NCBI GenBank assembly: GCA_001829185.1
Contig: MIAR01000046.1
Span: 62,001-126,000, forward strand
Direction of reading: 5' to 3'
Source: Spirochaetes bacterium GWB1_60_80
Lineage (GTDB): Bacteria; Spirochaetota; Spirochaetia; Treponematales; UBA12059
DNA length: 64,000 bases
This document shows positions 24,739 through 32,845 of this stretch, piece after piece. The notes below the pieces were generated by a model, which searched no databases, had not been told where the DNA came from, and saw only the letters and a program-made list of their open reading frames with translations. Each line of letters begins with the position of its first letter. The first letter of the stretch is position 1. The position numbers and the translations under genes were made by a program.

Positions 24739-26823
24739 TCAGCTCTCGGCCAATTCCTTTTCCAGGAACTGGATCTCCTCGCGCAACCGGGCTTCCTTCT
24801 CGGTTTTGCATTTCGGGCAGGCGAAGTGCTCGCCGGAAATATAGCCGTGAATCGGGCAGACCGAGAAGGTCGGCGACAGCGTGTAGTATGGAATGCGGTA
24901 GCGGGTGGTCAGACTGCGGATTAGGTCGCGTACCGCCCGCCAGTCGTCGATGGCCTCGCCCAGGAAGATATGGAAGACCGTGCCGCCGGTGTAGCTAGTC
25001 TGGAGCGCTTCCTGATGGTCGAGCGCCTCGAACAGATCGGTGGTGTACTCGGCCGGCAGCTGGGTGGAATTGGTGTAATACGGCTCGCTGTCGCCGGCGG
25101 TCAGGATATCCGGATAGCGCTTCTTGTCGTGCTTGGCCAGGCGGTAGGAGGTGCTCTCGGCCGGGGTGGCCTCCAGGTTGAACAGGTCGCCGGTATCTTC
25201 CTGGTAATCGGCCAGGCGCTTGCGCATGTAGTCGAGCACTTCCTGGGCGAAAGCCTTGCCCTCGGTATCGGCGATGGTCTTGCCTAGGAAATTGCGGCAG
25301 CACTCGTTCATGCCCACCAGGCCGATGGTCGAGAAGTGGCTGTCGAAATTTTTGAGGTAACGGCGGGTGTACGGGAAGAGGCCGCCTTCCAGCAGGCGCG
25401 AACAGACTTTGCGCTTGATGACCAGGCTCTGGGCCGCCAGATCCATCAGCCGGTCCAGCCGGCGGTAGAAGTCGTTTTTTCCCTGGGCCAAATAGCCGAG
25501 GCGGGGCATGTTCAGGGTGACTACGCCGATGGAGCCGGTTAGCTCGTCCGAGCCGAACAGGCCGCCGCCGCGCTTGCGCAGCTCGCGCTTGTCGAGCTGC
25601 AGGCGGCAGCACATCGAGCGCACGTCGTTTGGGTTGAGGTCGGAGTTGACGAAATTCTGGAAGTAGGGCGTACCGTATTTGGCGGTCATCTCGAACAACA
25701 GCTTGGCGTTAGGCGAGTCCCATTCAAAATCAGGCGTGATATTATAGGTAGGAATCGGATACTGGAAGCCGCGGCCGTCAGCGTCGCCACCCAGCATCAG
25801 CTCGATGAAAATGCGGTTGATGGCTTCCATTTCGGGTTGGCAGTCGCCGTAGGTGAAGCCGGTCTCCTGGCCGCCGATAACCGCCGGCCGATCGCGCAGG
25901 TCGACCGGGCAGGTCCAGTCCAGCGTCACGTTGGTGAACGGCGCCTGGCTTCCCCAGCGGCTGGGGGTGTTGACGCCAAACATGAAGCTCTGCAGGCACT
26001 GCCGGATTTCGTCGTCGCCCAGGGCGTCGATCTTGACGAAGGGCGCCAGGTAGGTGTCGAAACTGGAGAAGGCCTGGGCCCCGGCCCACTCATTCTGGAG
26101 GATGCCGAGGAAATTGACCATCTGCTGGATGAGGGTGGACAGATGCTTGGCCGGCGCGCTGGTAATCTTGTCCGGCACGCCGCCCAGGCCTTCGGCTATC
26201 AGTTGGCGCAGGCTCCAGCCGGCGCAGTAGCCGGAGAACATCGACAGGTCGTGTAGGTGGAAATCAGCCTCGCGGTGGGCCTCGGCGATATCCTCGGTAT
26301 AGATGTTCTTAAGCCAGTAATTGGCGGTGATGGTGCCGGAATTATGCAGGATGAGACCGCCCAGCGAGTAATTGACGTTAGCGTTTTCCTTGACGCGCCA
26401 GTCCCCCTGCCCCAGGTAGCCGTCCATGGTACCGTTAATGTCCAGCATCAGTTTCTGGGTATCGCGTAGCGCCTCATGGCGCGCCCGATACAGGATATAG
26501 GCCCGGGCGACGGCCGCTTCCTTGCCTTCGATGAGGGCGGTTTCCACCAGATCCTGGATTTCCTCGATGGCCGGAATGGAGTTCGGGTGGCGGCCGGACA
26601 GCAGTAAGGCCAGCCGGATTTCGACGTCGGCCGTGATGCGTTCGACCTGTTGCCGGTCGGCTACGCCTTTGACGGCTCGGAAGGCCTTTTCGATGGCGCT
26701 GGCGATGCGGATGCGGTCGTACGGCTCGATCTTGCCGGTCCGCTTGGCGACATACCTGGTGGCCTCGGGCACGTTTCCTAGCACAGTGCGCCATTCCGGA
26801 AAAAACTGTTGATCAGAGCCCAT
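24739..26823 (-). CDS. nrdD: class III (anaerobic) ribonucleoside triphosphate reductase, catalytic chain without radical domain
   Basis: 694 residues. It reduces ribonucleoside triphosphates to deoxy forms without oxygen. An N-terminal ATP-cone (RYVAKRTGKIEPYDRIRIAS) is the allosteric site. The ten-stranded barrel carries SMCCRLQLDKREL with the thiyl-forming cysteine near residue 400. The C-terminal zinc site is CPIHGY plus CPKC. The protein then stops after a charged helix, without the RxxGY glycyl-radical loop that normally follows the zinc site; that loop is in the next gene. ATG 26823 has GGGGGAG 9 nt upstream and overlaps the end of nrdR by 11 bp. Confidence 0.93.
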   Translation of the reverse strand: MGSDQQFFPEWRTVLGNVPEATRYVAKRTGKIEPYDRIRIASAIEKAFRAVKGVADRQQVERITADVEIRLALLLSGRHPNSIPAIEEIQDLVETALIEGKEAAVARAYILYRARHEALRDTQKLMLDINGTMDGYLGQGDWRVKENANVNYSLGGLILHNSGTITANYWLKNIYTEDIAEAHREADFHLHDLSMFSGYCAGWSLRQLIAEGLGGVPDKITSAPAKHLSTLIQQMVNFLGILQNEWAGAQAFSSFDTYLAPFVKIDALGDDEIRQCLQSFMFGVNTPSRWGSQAPFTNVTLDWTCPVDLRDRPAVIGGQETGFTYGDCQPEMEAINRIFIELMLGGDADGRGFQYPIPTYNITPDFEWDSPNAKLLFEMTAKYGTPYFQNFVNSDLNPNDVRSMCCRLQLDKRELRKRGGGLFGSDELTGSIGVVTLNMPRLGYLAQGKNDFYRRLDRLMDLAAQSLVIKRKVCSRLLEGGLFPYTRRYLKNFDSHFSTIGLVGMNECCRNFLGKTIADTEGKAFAQEVLDYMRKRLADYQEDTGDLFNLEATPAESTSYRLAKHDKKRYPDILTAGDSEPYYTNSTQLPAEYTTDLFEALDHQEALQTSYTGGTVFHIFLGEAIDDWRAVRDLIRSLTTRYRIPYYTLSPTFSVCPIHGYISGEHFACPKCKTEKEARLREEIQFLEKELAES

Positions 26824-27310
26824 GCTGTCTTTCTCCCCCGTCCTGACCATCGCGTTGCGTTTCCAGACGTTTTATTTCTTGTAAAAATTCCTGCATACTC
26901 TCGAATTTTCGGTAGACGCTGGCAAAGCGTACATAGGCGACCTTGTCGAGGGCGTATAATTTGTTAAGTACCAGGTCACCTAAGGCCGAACTAGGCACCT
27001 CGTTGCCATTGCGACCCAGCATGGCGGCCTCGTCCTCGATCTCATTGAGCAAATTCTCGATGGCCAGTTGGGAAACCGGGCGCTTCTCGACCGCCCGGCG
27101 CACGCCACGCTCCAGTTTGGCCCGGTCATACGGCTCGCGCCGGCTGTCGCTTTTGACAACCATCAGCGCTTTTTCTTCAATTCGCTCATAACTGGTAAAA
27201 CGGTAGCCGCAAGCCAGGCATTCCCGGCGGCGACGGATGCTCTCGCCATTGGCCAAGGTCCGCGAATCGGTTACCCGGTCATCCAGCGACAGGCAATGGG
27301 GGCACCTCAT
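26813..27310 (-). CDS. nrdR: transcriptional repressor NrdR
   Basis: 165 residues. NrdR represses RNR genes when dATP is high. The N-terminal zinc ribbon starts MRCPHC and continues to CLACGYRFTSYERIE. An ATP-cone (VKSDSRREPYDRAKLERGVRRA) and the usual LYALDKVAYVRFASVYRKF end follow. ATG 27310 gives the family's MRCP start; an in-frame TTG at 27337 is less likely. It is the first gene of nrdR-nrdD-radical domain-nrdG, so the repressor controls its own operon. Confidence 0.95.
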   Translation of the reverse strand: MRCPHCLSLDDRVTDSRTLANGESIRRRRECLACGYRFTSYERIEEKALMVVKSDSRREPYDRAKLERGVRRAVEKRPVSQLAIENLLNEIEDEAAMLGRNGNEVPSSALGDLVLNKLYALDKVAYVRFASVYRKFESMQEFLQEIKRLETQRDGQDGGERQHGL

Positions 27311-27363
27311 ACGAGTAAGCTGCCTGACAGCCGACAACAGGGACCGTTCGTCGTCAAATCTTT

Positions 27364-27372
27364 ATTATACCA
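27364..27372 (-). promoter_or_regulatory. extended -10 promoter of nrdR operon
   Basis: TGG-TATAAT on the minus strand, a perfect -10 with TGn extension, 54 nt before the nrdR ATG. Confidence 0.65.
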
Positions 27373-27435
27373 AAGCTTGACTTGCCCGTTATCCGATCTT
27401 GTATACAATTGATGGTAGCCCTCACTTCTAACTAC

Positions 27436-27451
27436 ACACTATATAGATGTA
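27436..27451 (-). promoter_or_regulatory. candidate NrdR box within a distal promoter
   Basis: The sequence TATATAGTGT (minus strand) matches one half of the NrdR box consensus and the other half is degenerate. It overlaps the -10 (TATATA, 27440-27445) of a second minus-strand promoter with TTGACA at 27464-27469 and an 18-bp spacer. No second box at the usual 31-32 bp distance was found. Confidence 0.4.
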
Positions 27452-27672
27452 TATCGCATATTCTGTCAAGTCGCAAAAGTTGCAACGCGCTATTATAATT
27501 TTAACATTTTTATACCTTTTGGCATGATACAGAGAAAGTGGAGCTTTCAAAATCCGACATCAATGATGGTATTTACTTGCCTTTCGCCGGTAATTGCGCG
27601 ACTTTTAAAAACGGTTGCTGGCAACTTAACTTGTAAAGCGATAGCCAGCACTTGAAAGAAAAGGAGAGGACG
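27452..27672. other. AT-rich intergenic region, nothing firmly identified
   Basis: The gap from the nrdR start to the next gene is 362 bp. Beyond the minus-strand promoters described above, it holds an AT-rich stretch with TATAAT on the plus strand at 27494-27499 (no good -35). This may be the promoter of the small gene at 27673 with a leader of about 170 nt. No structured RNA was recognised. Confidence 0.3.
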
Positions 27673-28017
27673 ATGGCATTCGTAGACCAGATGAAAGCAT
27701 GGATCGATAAAGGTTTAGCGGTATCCAAGGAAGCGCTCGCTAATTTGGGTGACAAGGCCCATCAGTTAGGCGAAAAAGGCGTCCTGAAAATGGAAATCAG
27801 CCAGTTGCGCTCCCAGATCGTCAAGCAAAGTGCCCGTTTGGGTATGGAAGTGTACGACATCCTGGTCGAAAAAGGCCATAAAACCGTCTCGCGTGAAACC
27901 ACCGGTATCAGCGAAATCCTGGACAAGATCAAGGAATTGGATAAGCATAAGGACGAAAAAGAAGCCGCCTACGGCAAAATTGGTGGCAAGGAAGAAGACC
28001 TGGACAAGGACGACTAA
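27673..28017 (+). CDS. small conserved-looking helical protein
   Basis: 114 residues, almost entirely charged helix: MAFVDQMKAWIDKGLAVSKE, then a MEISQLRSQIVKQSARLGME coiled-coil, ending in the acidic GGKEEDLDKDD. No signal peptide and no known domain. AGGAGAGG before ATG 27673 is strong, so it is translated. It may be an abundant cytoplasmic protein. It stands alone between divergent nrdR and a converging methyltransferase gene. I do not recognise the family. Confidence 0.8.
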   Translation: MAFVDQMKAWIDKGLAVSKEALANLGDKAHQLGEKGVLKMEISQLRSQIVKQSARLGMEVYDILVEKGHKTVSRETTGISEILDKIKELDKHKDEKEAAYGKIGGKEEDLDKDD

Positions 28018-28049
28018 CAGCTTGCTGTTAAGCAGCCCAGACGGGCTTT
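28016..28049 (+). terminator. possible terminator of the small gene
   Basis: Two adjacent hairpins, AACAGC-TT-GCTGTT and AGCCC-AGAC-GGGCT followed by TTT. MITE copy 5 is inserted at the T tract (TTAA duplication), which shortens it. Confidence 0.4.
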
Positions 28050-28051
28050 AA

Positions 28052-28180
28052 CAGGTTGTTGAAAAAGCCGGTTGCTTTCTCAACAACCTTAACAATTCCT
28101 CGCATAGCTTGCGCTATGCTGCGTAATTGTACCGGCATTTGAAGTGTTGAAAAGCCGCATTCGCGTTTTTCAACACCCTG
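28052..28180 (+). mobile_element. 129-bp MITE family 1, copy 5
   Basis: Forward orientation, perfect TTAA duplications (28048-28051, 28181-28184). The right duplication holds the TAA stop of the leftward methyltransferase-like gene. Slightly divergent: GGCATTTG in the right arm and CATTCGCG in the loop. Confidence 0.93.
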
Positions 28181-29089
28181 TTAAGCCAGCTTGACCAGCC
28201 GGGCGATGTAGAGCGGCCCGGCGCCTCGCGCCGTATCGGGCAGATATAAGCGGCCATAAGTGGTGGTTTCGGCCTGGATTGTACCCAGCCAGTCGTCCAA
28301 GCCGGCAACGGCTGGCTGGTCTGAGCCGATTTCGGCCGCTAGGTTGTCCGTCCCCGTTTCGACCGGGCGGCAGCCATCGGGCGACAGTCCGGCTTCGGCC
28401 AGGGCTGCGGCCAGATTATCCGGCGGTAGGTCGACTGCTACCTTGCCGGACTGCTTTTTCATAAGCCGGCCAACCACCTCGTCGTTTTCGGCCGTTGACA
28501 GGGCACAGGTCGAATAAACCAAGCTGCCACCGACGACCAGAAGCAGGAAAGCACTGGATAGTAGCGACCATTGCCGCTGGGCCAGGAAGCGCACTCGTGC
28601 CGCGCTCCACTGGCCCAGGGCCTTGTCGTCGGCCAGCACGTGTCGCTCGCTGGAGCACGGCGCGTCCAGCAGGATGGCGCCGAAACGGCCGTGCTCGCTG
28701 GTACGACCACCGGCCGCGGCGGCGTCGAAACCGGAGACCGTCACCAGGCTACGCCGTTCGGCCGCCAGATGCTGGTCCAGTACGTCATGCAGCCGTCGCC
28801 GCCGCTCGCTGGACAGTTCGTTGGCTAGCAGGGGCCGGTCAGTGCCCAGGCGACTGGCCAGCACTAGACTCTTGCCGCCTGGCGCGGCACAGGCGTCAAG
28901 CATCTGCCCAACAGCCGGCAGCCGCAGGGCACAGGCTGCCGCCACCGAGGCGGCATCCAGCCGGTATGGGCTGGTGAGGCCATGTTTGAAGTCCAGGCGG
29001 GCGCCGTGGGCCAACAAGGCGGTGCGCAAAGCCGGCCAGCGAACTCCAAACGCCGTCTGGTAATATGCCTCGAAATCAGCCTGACCCAT
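28181..29089 (-). CDS. RsmB/NOP2/Sun-type RNA cytosine-C5 methyltransferase
   Basis: 302 residues. It uses SAM to methylate C5 of cytosine in rRNA or tRNA. The SAM-binding motif DACAAPGGKS, motif IV LDAPCSSERHV with the Pro-Cys pair, and motif VI YSTCALSTAEND with the catalytic Thr-Cys are all present. There is no N-terminal NusB-like domain and no C-terminal PUA, so it is closer to RsmF/archaeal-type Trm4 than to full RsmB; the target is unknown. ATG 29089 has GGGGG 6 nt upstream. It starts divergently from the phosphatase gene. Its TAA stop lies in the MITE copy 5 duplication. Confidence 0.88.
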   Translation of the reverse strand: MGQADFEAYYQTAFGVRWPALRTALLAHGARLDFKHGLTSPYRLDAASVAAACALRLPAVGQMLDACAAPGGKSLVLASRLGTDRPLLANELSSERRRRLHDVLDQHLAAERRSLVTVSGFDAAAAGGRTSEHGRFGAILLDAPCSSERHVLADDKALGQWSAARVRFLAQRQWSLLSSAFLLLVVGGSLVYSTCALSTAENDEVVGRLMKKQSGKVAVDLPPDNLAAALAEAGLSPDGCRPVETGTDNLAAEIGSDQPAVAGLDDWLGTIQAETTTYGRLYLPDTARGAGPLYIARLVKLA

Positions 29090-29134
29090 CTTTTGCCCCC
29101 TACCGTCGGACAATAGCATTTTTTGTCCCGCTCG

Positions 29135-29143
29135 TGCTATAAA
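29135..29143 (+). promoter_or_regulatory. extended -10 of a probable leaderless gene
   Basis: TGC-TATAAA ends 6 nt before the ATG at 29150. No typical -35 is present. Confidence 0.45.
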
Positions 29144-29149
29144 GCCGAC

Positions 29150-29803
29150 ATGATCAAAGCTTGTATTTTCGACCTCGACGGCACGTTGGTGGATACGCTG
29201 GCCGATATCGCCGCTTTCGTCAATCCCATCCTGCTGGAACACGGCTGGCCGGAACATCCCCTGCCCGATTACCGCTACTTGGTAGGTCGCGGTTTCCGCG
29301 CCTTGCTGAAGGCGGCCATTCCGGCTGACGCGGTGGTCGACTTCGAGCAGCTCTACCTCCAGAGCTTGGAACGTTATAAGGCGACTGGCGTGGCCAGCTC
29401 GCAGCCCTATCCGGGTGTCGGTCAGGTTTTAGCTGGGTTGGAGCAACGCCGGCTGGCCCTGGCGGTGGTCACCAACAAGCCAGACCTGATTGCCAAAGCC
29501 GTTGTAGCCCAGACCTTCCCGGCTAACCGCTTTGTGCTAGTCCGGGGCGCCATCGACGGTCGGCCGATCAAGCCCGATCCGGCCGGGGCGCTAGCGGCGG
29601 CGGCGGCGGCCGGAGTATGCGCCTCGGAGTGTGCTTTCATCGGCGACTCCGATGTAGACATGCTCACCGCCCGGGCGGCCGGCATGGTAGCCTTGGGCGC
29701 GGCCTGGGGTTTCCGTAGCGCCGCCGAACTGCTGGCGGCTGGGTCCCAAGCCATCTTGGAGGATATCCGGGATCTGCCCGCCTGGCTGGACCAGCAAGCC
29801 TAA
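29150..29803 (+). CDS. gph: HAD-family phosphatase, phosphoglycolate phosphatase-like
   Basis: 217 residues. Haloacid dehalogenase fold with motif I FDLDGTLVDT (nucleophile Asp), motif II VVTNKPD, motif III lysine in RPIKPDP and motif IV FIGDSDVDMLTA. A four-helix cap lies between motifs I and II, as in Gph. It hydrolyses a small phosphoester, perhaps 2-phosphoglycolate. ATG 29150 is chosen over an upstream TTG because the protein then begins MIKACIFDLDGT. A TATAAA box is 6 nt upstream, so the message may be leaderless. Its TAA stop (29801-29803) is the left CTAA duplication of MITE copy 6. Confidence 0.9.
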   Translation: MIKACIFDLDGTLVDTLADIAAFVNPILLEHGWPEHPLPDYRYLVGRGFRALLKAAIPADAVVDFEQLYLQSLERYKATGVASSQPYPGVGQVLAGLEQRRLALAVVTNKPDLIAKAVVAQTFPANRFVLVRGAIDGRPIKPDPAGALAAAAAAGVCASECAFIGDSDVDMLTARAAGMVALGAAWGFRSAAELLAAGSQAILEDIRDLPAWLDQQA

Positions 29804-29932
29804 CAGGTTGTTGAAAAAGCCGGTTGCTTTCTCAACAACCTTAACAATTCCTCGCATAGCTTGCGCTATGCTGCGTAATTGTACCGGCTTTTGAAGTGTT
29901 GAAAAGCCGCATCCGCGTTTTTCAACACCCTG
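29804..29932 (+). mobile_element. 129-bp MITE family 1, copy 6
   Basis: Forward orientation, perfect CTAA duplications (29800-29803, 29933-29936). The left duplication contains the stop of the phosphatase gene. The element ends 32 bp before the -35 of the phosphohexomutase promoter. Confidence 0.93.
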
Positions 29933-29964
29933 CTAATCCGCCAGCCTGGTCAGGCCGTTTTCAT

Positions 29965-29993
29965 TTGCCAAACAGCCGTGGCTTGGCTATAAT
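29965..29993 (+). promoter_or_regulatory. phosphohexomutase operon promoter
   Basis: TTGCCA, 17-bp spacer, TATAAT, about 100 nt before the ATG at 30098. Confidence 0.8.
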
Positions 29994-30097
29994 CAAGCCA
30001 GCGCCGCCACCGGTTTCCGCCGTTTGCAGCCTGGCCTCCGGCCGACTGCCTCATCTGGAAGCGCGCACCGCTACTATGCACTATAAGGAGTCCTGAT

Positions 30098-31867
30098 ATG
30101 GAAAAAGCCGATATCCTGAGTCGCGCCCGCGATTATTTGGCCAAGGAAACCGACACCGCCTTCAAGGCGGAGGTCGAGAAACTGATGGCCGCAGACAACC
30201 TCAAGGAACTGGAAGACCGCTTCTACCGCGACCTGGAATTCGGCACCGGCGGCCTACGCGGCCTGATTGGCGGCGGTTACAACCGCATGAACTCCTACGT
30301 CGTCCGCCGCGCCACCCAGGGCATGTGCGACTATATCAACGCCACCGTCCAGGGCAAGGCCTTGTCGGCCTGCGTGGCTTACGATTCCCGGCACTACTCC
30401 GAAACCTTTGCCCTCGACACGGCCTTGATTTTCGCCGCTAACGGCATCAAGGCCTACCTGTTTTCCAGCCTGCGGCCCACCCCGGAACTATCATACGCCA
30501 TTCGGCGGCTTAACGCTGATACCGGCGTGGTGGTTACCGCCAGCCATAATCCGCCGGCCTACAACGGCTACAAGGCCTACTGGAACGATGGCGCCCAGGT
30601 GATCGCTCCGCACGATACCGGCATCATCGAGCGCGTTGGCCAGGTCAGCGCCATCAAGGTCATGCCGCAGGCCGAAGCCCTAGCCAAGGGCTTGCTGGTG
30701 ATGATCGACAAGGAAATCGACGAACCCTACGTCCAGATGGTCAAGAACCAGCTGTTTCGGCCGGAACTCTTCCGCCGCCTGGCCAAGGACGTCAAGATCG
30801 TATTCACGCCGCTGCACGGCACCGGCGGCATGCACTTCGAGCGCGTCATGGGCGACCTGGGCCTGTCCATAACCACCGTGCCCGAGCAGCGCGAGCCGGA
30901 TGGCGATTTTCCGACGGTCGGCTACCCGAACCCGGAGGAGGCCGCCGCCCTCAAGCTGGCCCTGGAGCTGGGGCGCCAGGTCAAGGCCGACGTCGTCATG
31001 GCCACCGACCCGGACGCCGACCGCCTGGGCATCGCCGTGCCGGACGGCCAAGGCGACTTCGCCCTCATTACCGGTAACCAGCTGGGGTCGCTGCATGCCG
31101 ACTACATCCTGCTGTCACGCCAAGAGCTGGGCCGCATGCCCAAGCGACCGGCCACCATCCGCAGCATCGTCACCACCGAACTGCAGCGGCGCATCGCCGA
31201 AGGCTACGGCGCGGAATGCCAGGAATGCCTGACCGGCTTCAAGTGGATCGCCGACCTGATGCGCCGTTTCGAGGAAACCGGCCGTGATTTCGTCTACGGC
31301 ACCGAAGAAAGCTACGGCTACCTGGTGGAAACCGAGGTGCGCGACAAGGACGGCATCAGCGCCGCCGCCATGACCGCCGAGATGACCCTTTACTGGCGCA
31401 GTCGCGGCAAAAGCCTGCTGCAGCGCCTGGACGACCTGTACCTAGAGCACGGCTACCATCAGGAAGTCGGCATCAGCAAGTATTTCGCCGGCGCCAGCGG
31501 CATGGACATTATGCAGGGCATCATGGCAACCTACCGTAAAGCCCAACCCAAGCAACTGGGGGGCATCGCCGTGCAGCGCATCCGCGATATAAAAACCGGC
31601 CTGACTTGGGAGACGGCTAAGCCGGGAACGACCGCTAAAGTCGTGCTGCCGGCCAGCGACGTTATCCAGTGGTACCTGGCGGACGGCACGCTGGTTACCG
31701 TCCGCCCCAGCGGCACCGAACCGAAAATAAAATTTTACATTCTGGCCTGTACCGCAGTGGTCGACTCCAAGCTTCCCGGCGCCGCACAGCGACTGGCAGC
31801 GGCCAAGGCGGCCAGCGCGGTCAAGGTGGCTGCCATCGAGGCCGATATCCGCCAGGTAATCGGCTGA
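30098..31867 (+). CDS. pgm: phosphoglucomutase / phosphomannomutase
   Basis: 589 residues, the long (PGM2-like) type. It interconverts sugar 1- and 6-phosphates. The phosphoserine loop is TASHNPPAYNGYKAYW, the metal loop ATDPDADRLGIAVPD, the sugar-binding loop GTEESYGYLV and the phosphate-binding loop RPSGTEPKIKFY; all are intact. The N-terminal LEFGTGGLRGLIG is typical. AAGGAGT precedes the ATG. The exonuclease gene starts inside its stop codon (TGATG), so the two genes form an operon. Confidence 0.95.
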   Translation: MEKADILSRARDYLAKETDTAFKAEVEKLMAADNLKELEDRFYRDLEFGTGGLRGLIGGGYNRMNSYVVRRATQGMCDYINATVQGKALSACVAYDSRHYSETFALDTALIFAANGIKAYLFSSLRPTPELSYAIRRLNADTGVVVTASHNPPAYNGYKAYWNDGAQVIAPHDTGIIERVGQVSAIKVMPQAEALAKGLLVMIDKEIDEPYVQMVKNQLFRPELFRRLAKDVKIVFTPLHGTGGMHFERVMGDLGLSITTVPEQREPDGDFPTVGYPNPEEAAALKLALELGRQVKADVVMATDPDADRLGIAVPDGQGDFALITGNQLGSLHADYILLSRQELGRMPKRPATIRSIVTTELQRRIAEGYGAECQECLTGFKWIADLMRRFEETGRDFVYGTEESYGYLVETEVRDKDGISAAAMTAEMTLYWRSRGKSLLQRLDDLYLEHGYHQEVGISKYFAGASGMDIMQGIMATYRKAQPKQLGGIAVQRIRDIKTGLTWETAKPGTTAKVVLPASDVIQWYLADGTLVTVRPSGTEPKIKFYILACTAVVDSKLPGAAQRLAAAKAASAVKVAAIEADIRQVIG

Positions 31868-32469
31868 TGGGGTTCTACCAGCCCCCGGCCATGGACGCCG
31901 GGGCGCTCGATGGCCTGTATAGCCTACTGGCGGCCGGCAACAGCTTCGTGGCCTTCGATTTCGAGACCACCGGGCTGTCGCCGGCGGTTGACCGCATTGT
32001 CGAGATCGGCGCCATTCGTTTCGGGCTGCGCGAGACCGCCGATGGATGGTCCTATGACCAACTGGCCAGCTTCCACAGCCTGGTCAATCCACGGCGGCCA
32101 ATACCTGCAACGGTCTCGTCCATCCATGGCATTTACGATCTGGACGTGGCCAGCGCGCCGACCTTCGCTGAAATTGGCGCTGCCTTCCTGGACTTCTTGG
32201 GTAAATCCGTCCTGGTTGCGCACAACGCCAGTTTCGATTGCGGCTTCCTCCAGGCTGAAGCCACCCGCAACCGCTTGTCGATACCGGCCAATCCGGTATA
32301 TGATACAATCATTCTGGCCAAGACGGCTCGGCCACGCCTTGAATCGTATGCCCTGGGTAAATTAGCTAAGGTTTTTGGCATAGCCCAACAGGCCGCCCAT
32401 CGCGGCGATGACGATGCCCGAGTCTGCATGGAAATTTTTTATCGCAGCATTCGCTTGCTCTATAGTTGA
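31867..32469 (+). CDS. DnaQ-like DEDDh 3'-5' exonuclease
   Basis: 200 residues with the complete DEDDh set: FDFETTGLSP (Asp, Glu), HNASFDCGFL (Asp) and HRGDDDARVCMEIF (His, Asp). It resembles the proofreading epsilon subunit or a free-standing exonuclease; no clamp-binding tail is obvious. Start ATG 31867 overlaps the mutase stop as TGATG, with no separate promoter. A co-operon with a sugar mutase seems incidental. Confidence 0.88.
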   Translation: MGFYQPPAMDAGALDGLYSLLAAGNSFVAFDFETTGLSPAVDRIVEIGAIRFGLRETADGWSYDQLASFHSLVNPRRPIPATVSSIHGIYDLDVASAPTFAEIGAAFLDFLGKSVLVAHNASFDCGFLQAEATRNRLSIPANPVYDTIILAKTARPRLESYALGKLAKVFGIAQQAAHRGDDDARVCMEIFYRSIRLLYS

Positions 32470-32507
32470 GAAGGCCAGCCCTGCCAGCCACTGAAATATG
32501 AAAATCC

Positions 32508-32625
32508 TTGTCCACTTTCCGCTTATTTGCAATATACTCTAGTATGGACGTTGTGGACAAAATGCGATATGTGATCTGGTCGCCTCAGGGTTTAATGCCA
32601 ACGCCCGCCGAAAGATTGTGGATAA
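32508..32625. promoter_or_regulatory. cluster of DnaA-box-like motifs
   Basis: Within the 376-bp AT-rich gap before the giant gene: a perfect TGTGGATAA (32617-32625), a one-mismatch TGTGGACAA (32552-32560) and an inverted TTGTCCAC (32508-32515). The last two form an inverted pair 36 bp apart. They could bind DnaA as a regulatory site. An origin is unlikely since neither dnaA nor dnaN is near. Confidence 0.35.
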
Positions 32626-32629
32626 TGGT

Positions 32630-32661
32630 CGACAAAATTGTCGTGATCGACAATTTTGTCG
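32630..32661. other. perfect 14-bp inverted repeat with 4-nt loop
   Basis: CGACAAAATTGTCG-TGAT-CGACAATTTTGTCG. It is too AT-rich in the stem and lacks a following U tract, so it is not a standard terminator. Each arm is itself nearly palindromic (CGACAA..TTGTCG), so it may equally be two operator half-sites. It sits between the exonuclease gene and the giant lipoprotein gene. Confidence 0.7.
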
Positions 32662-32845
32662 TGACAAGGATTGGTTTTAACCATCCTGCTTTATCCCATG
32701 ATTGGCATTCGCATTTTATCCGTGCTACAATTCATTTATGAACATATATTTATGTGATTTATAGCAATTCAAATTTTATTATTATCCCTATTCTGTTTTT
32801 GGCATGCTAATTGCTATACAATTGATGAGACATCTGGAGGTGAAT

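Noticed and set aside
27573-27640. Sigma-54 promoter before the small gene at 27673
   Set aside because: TGGCAAC and TTGT are present, but the spacing is one base too long and the -12 GC is missing.
32508-32661. Chromosomal replication origin
   Set aside because: Only one perfect DnaA box, no 13-mer array recognised and no dnaA, dnaN, gyrB or rpmH nearby.
32508-32741. 77-codon open frame before the giant gene
   Set aside because: It spans the hairpin and DnaA-like sites, has no ribosome-binding site and no protein-like conservation pattern that I can see.
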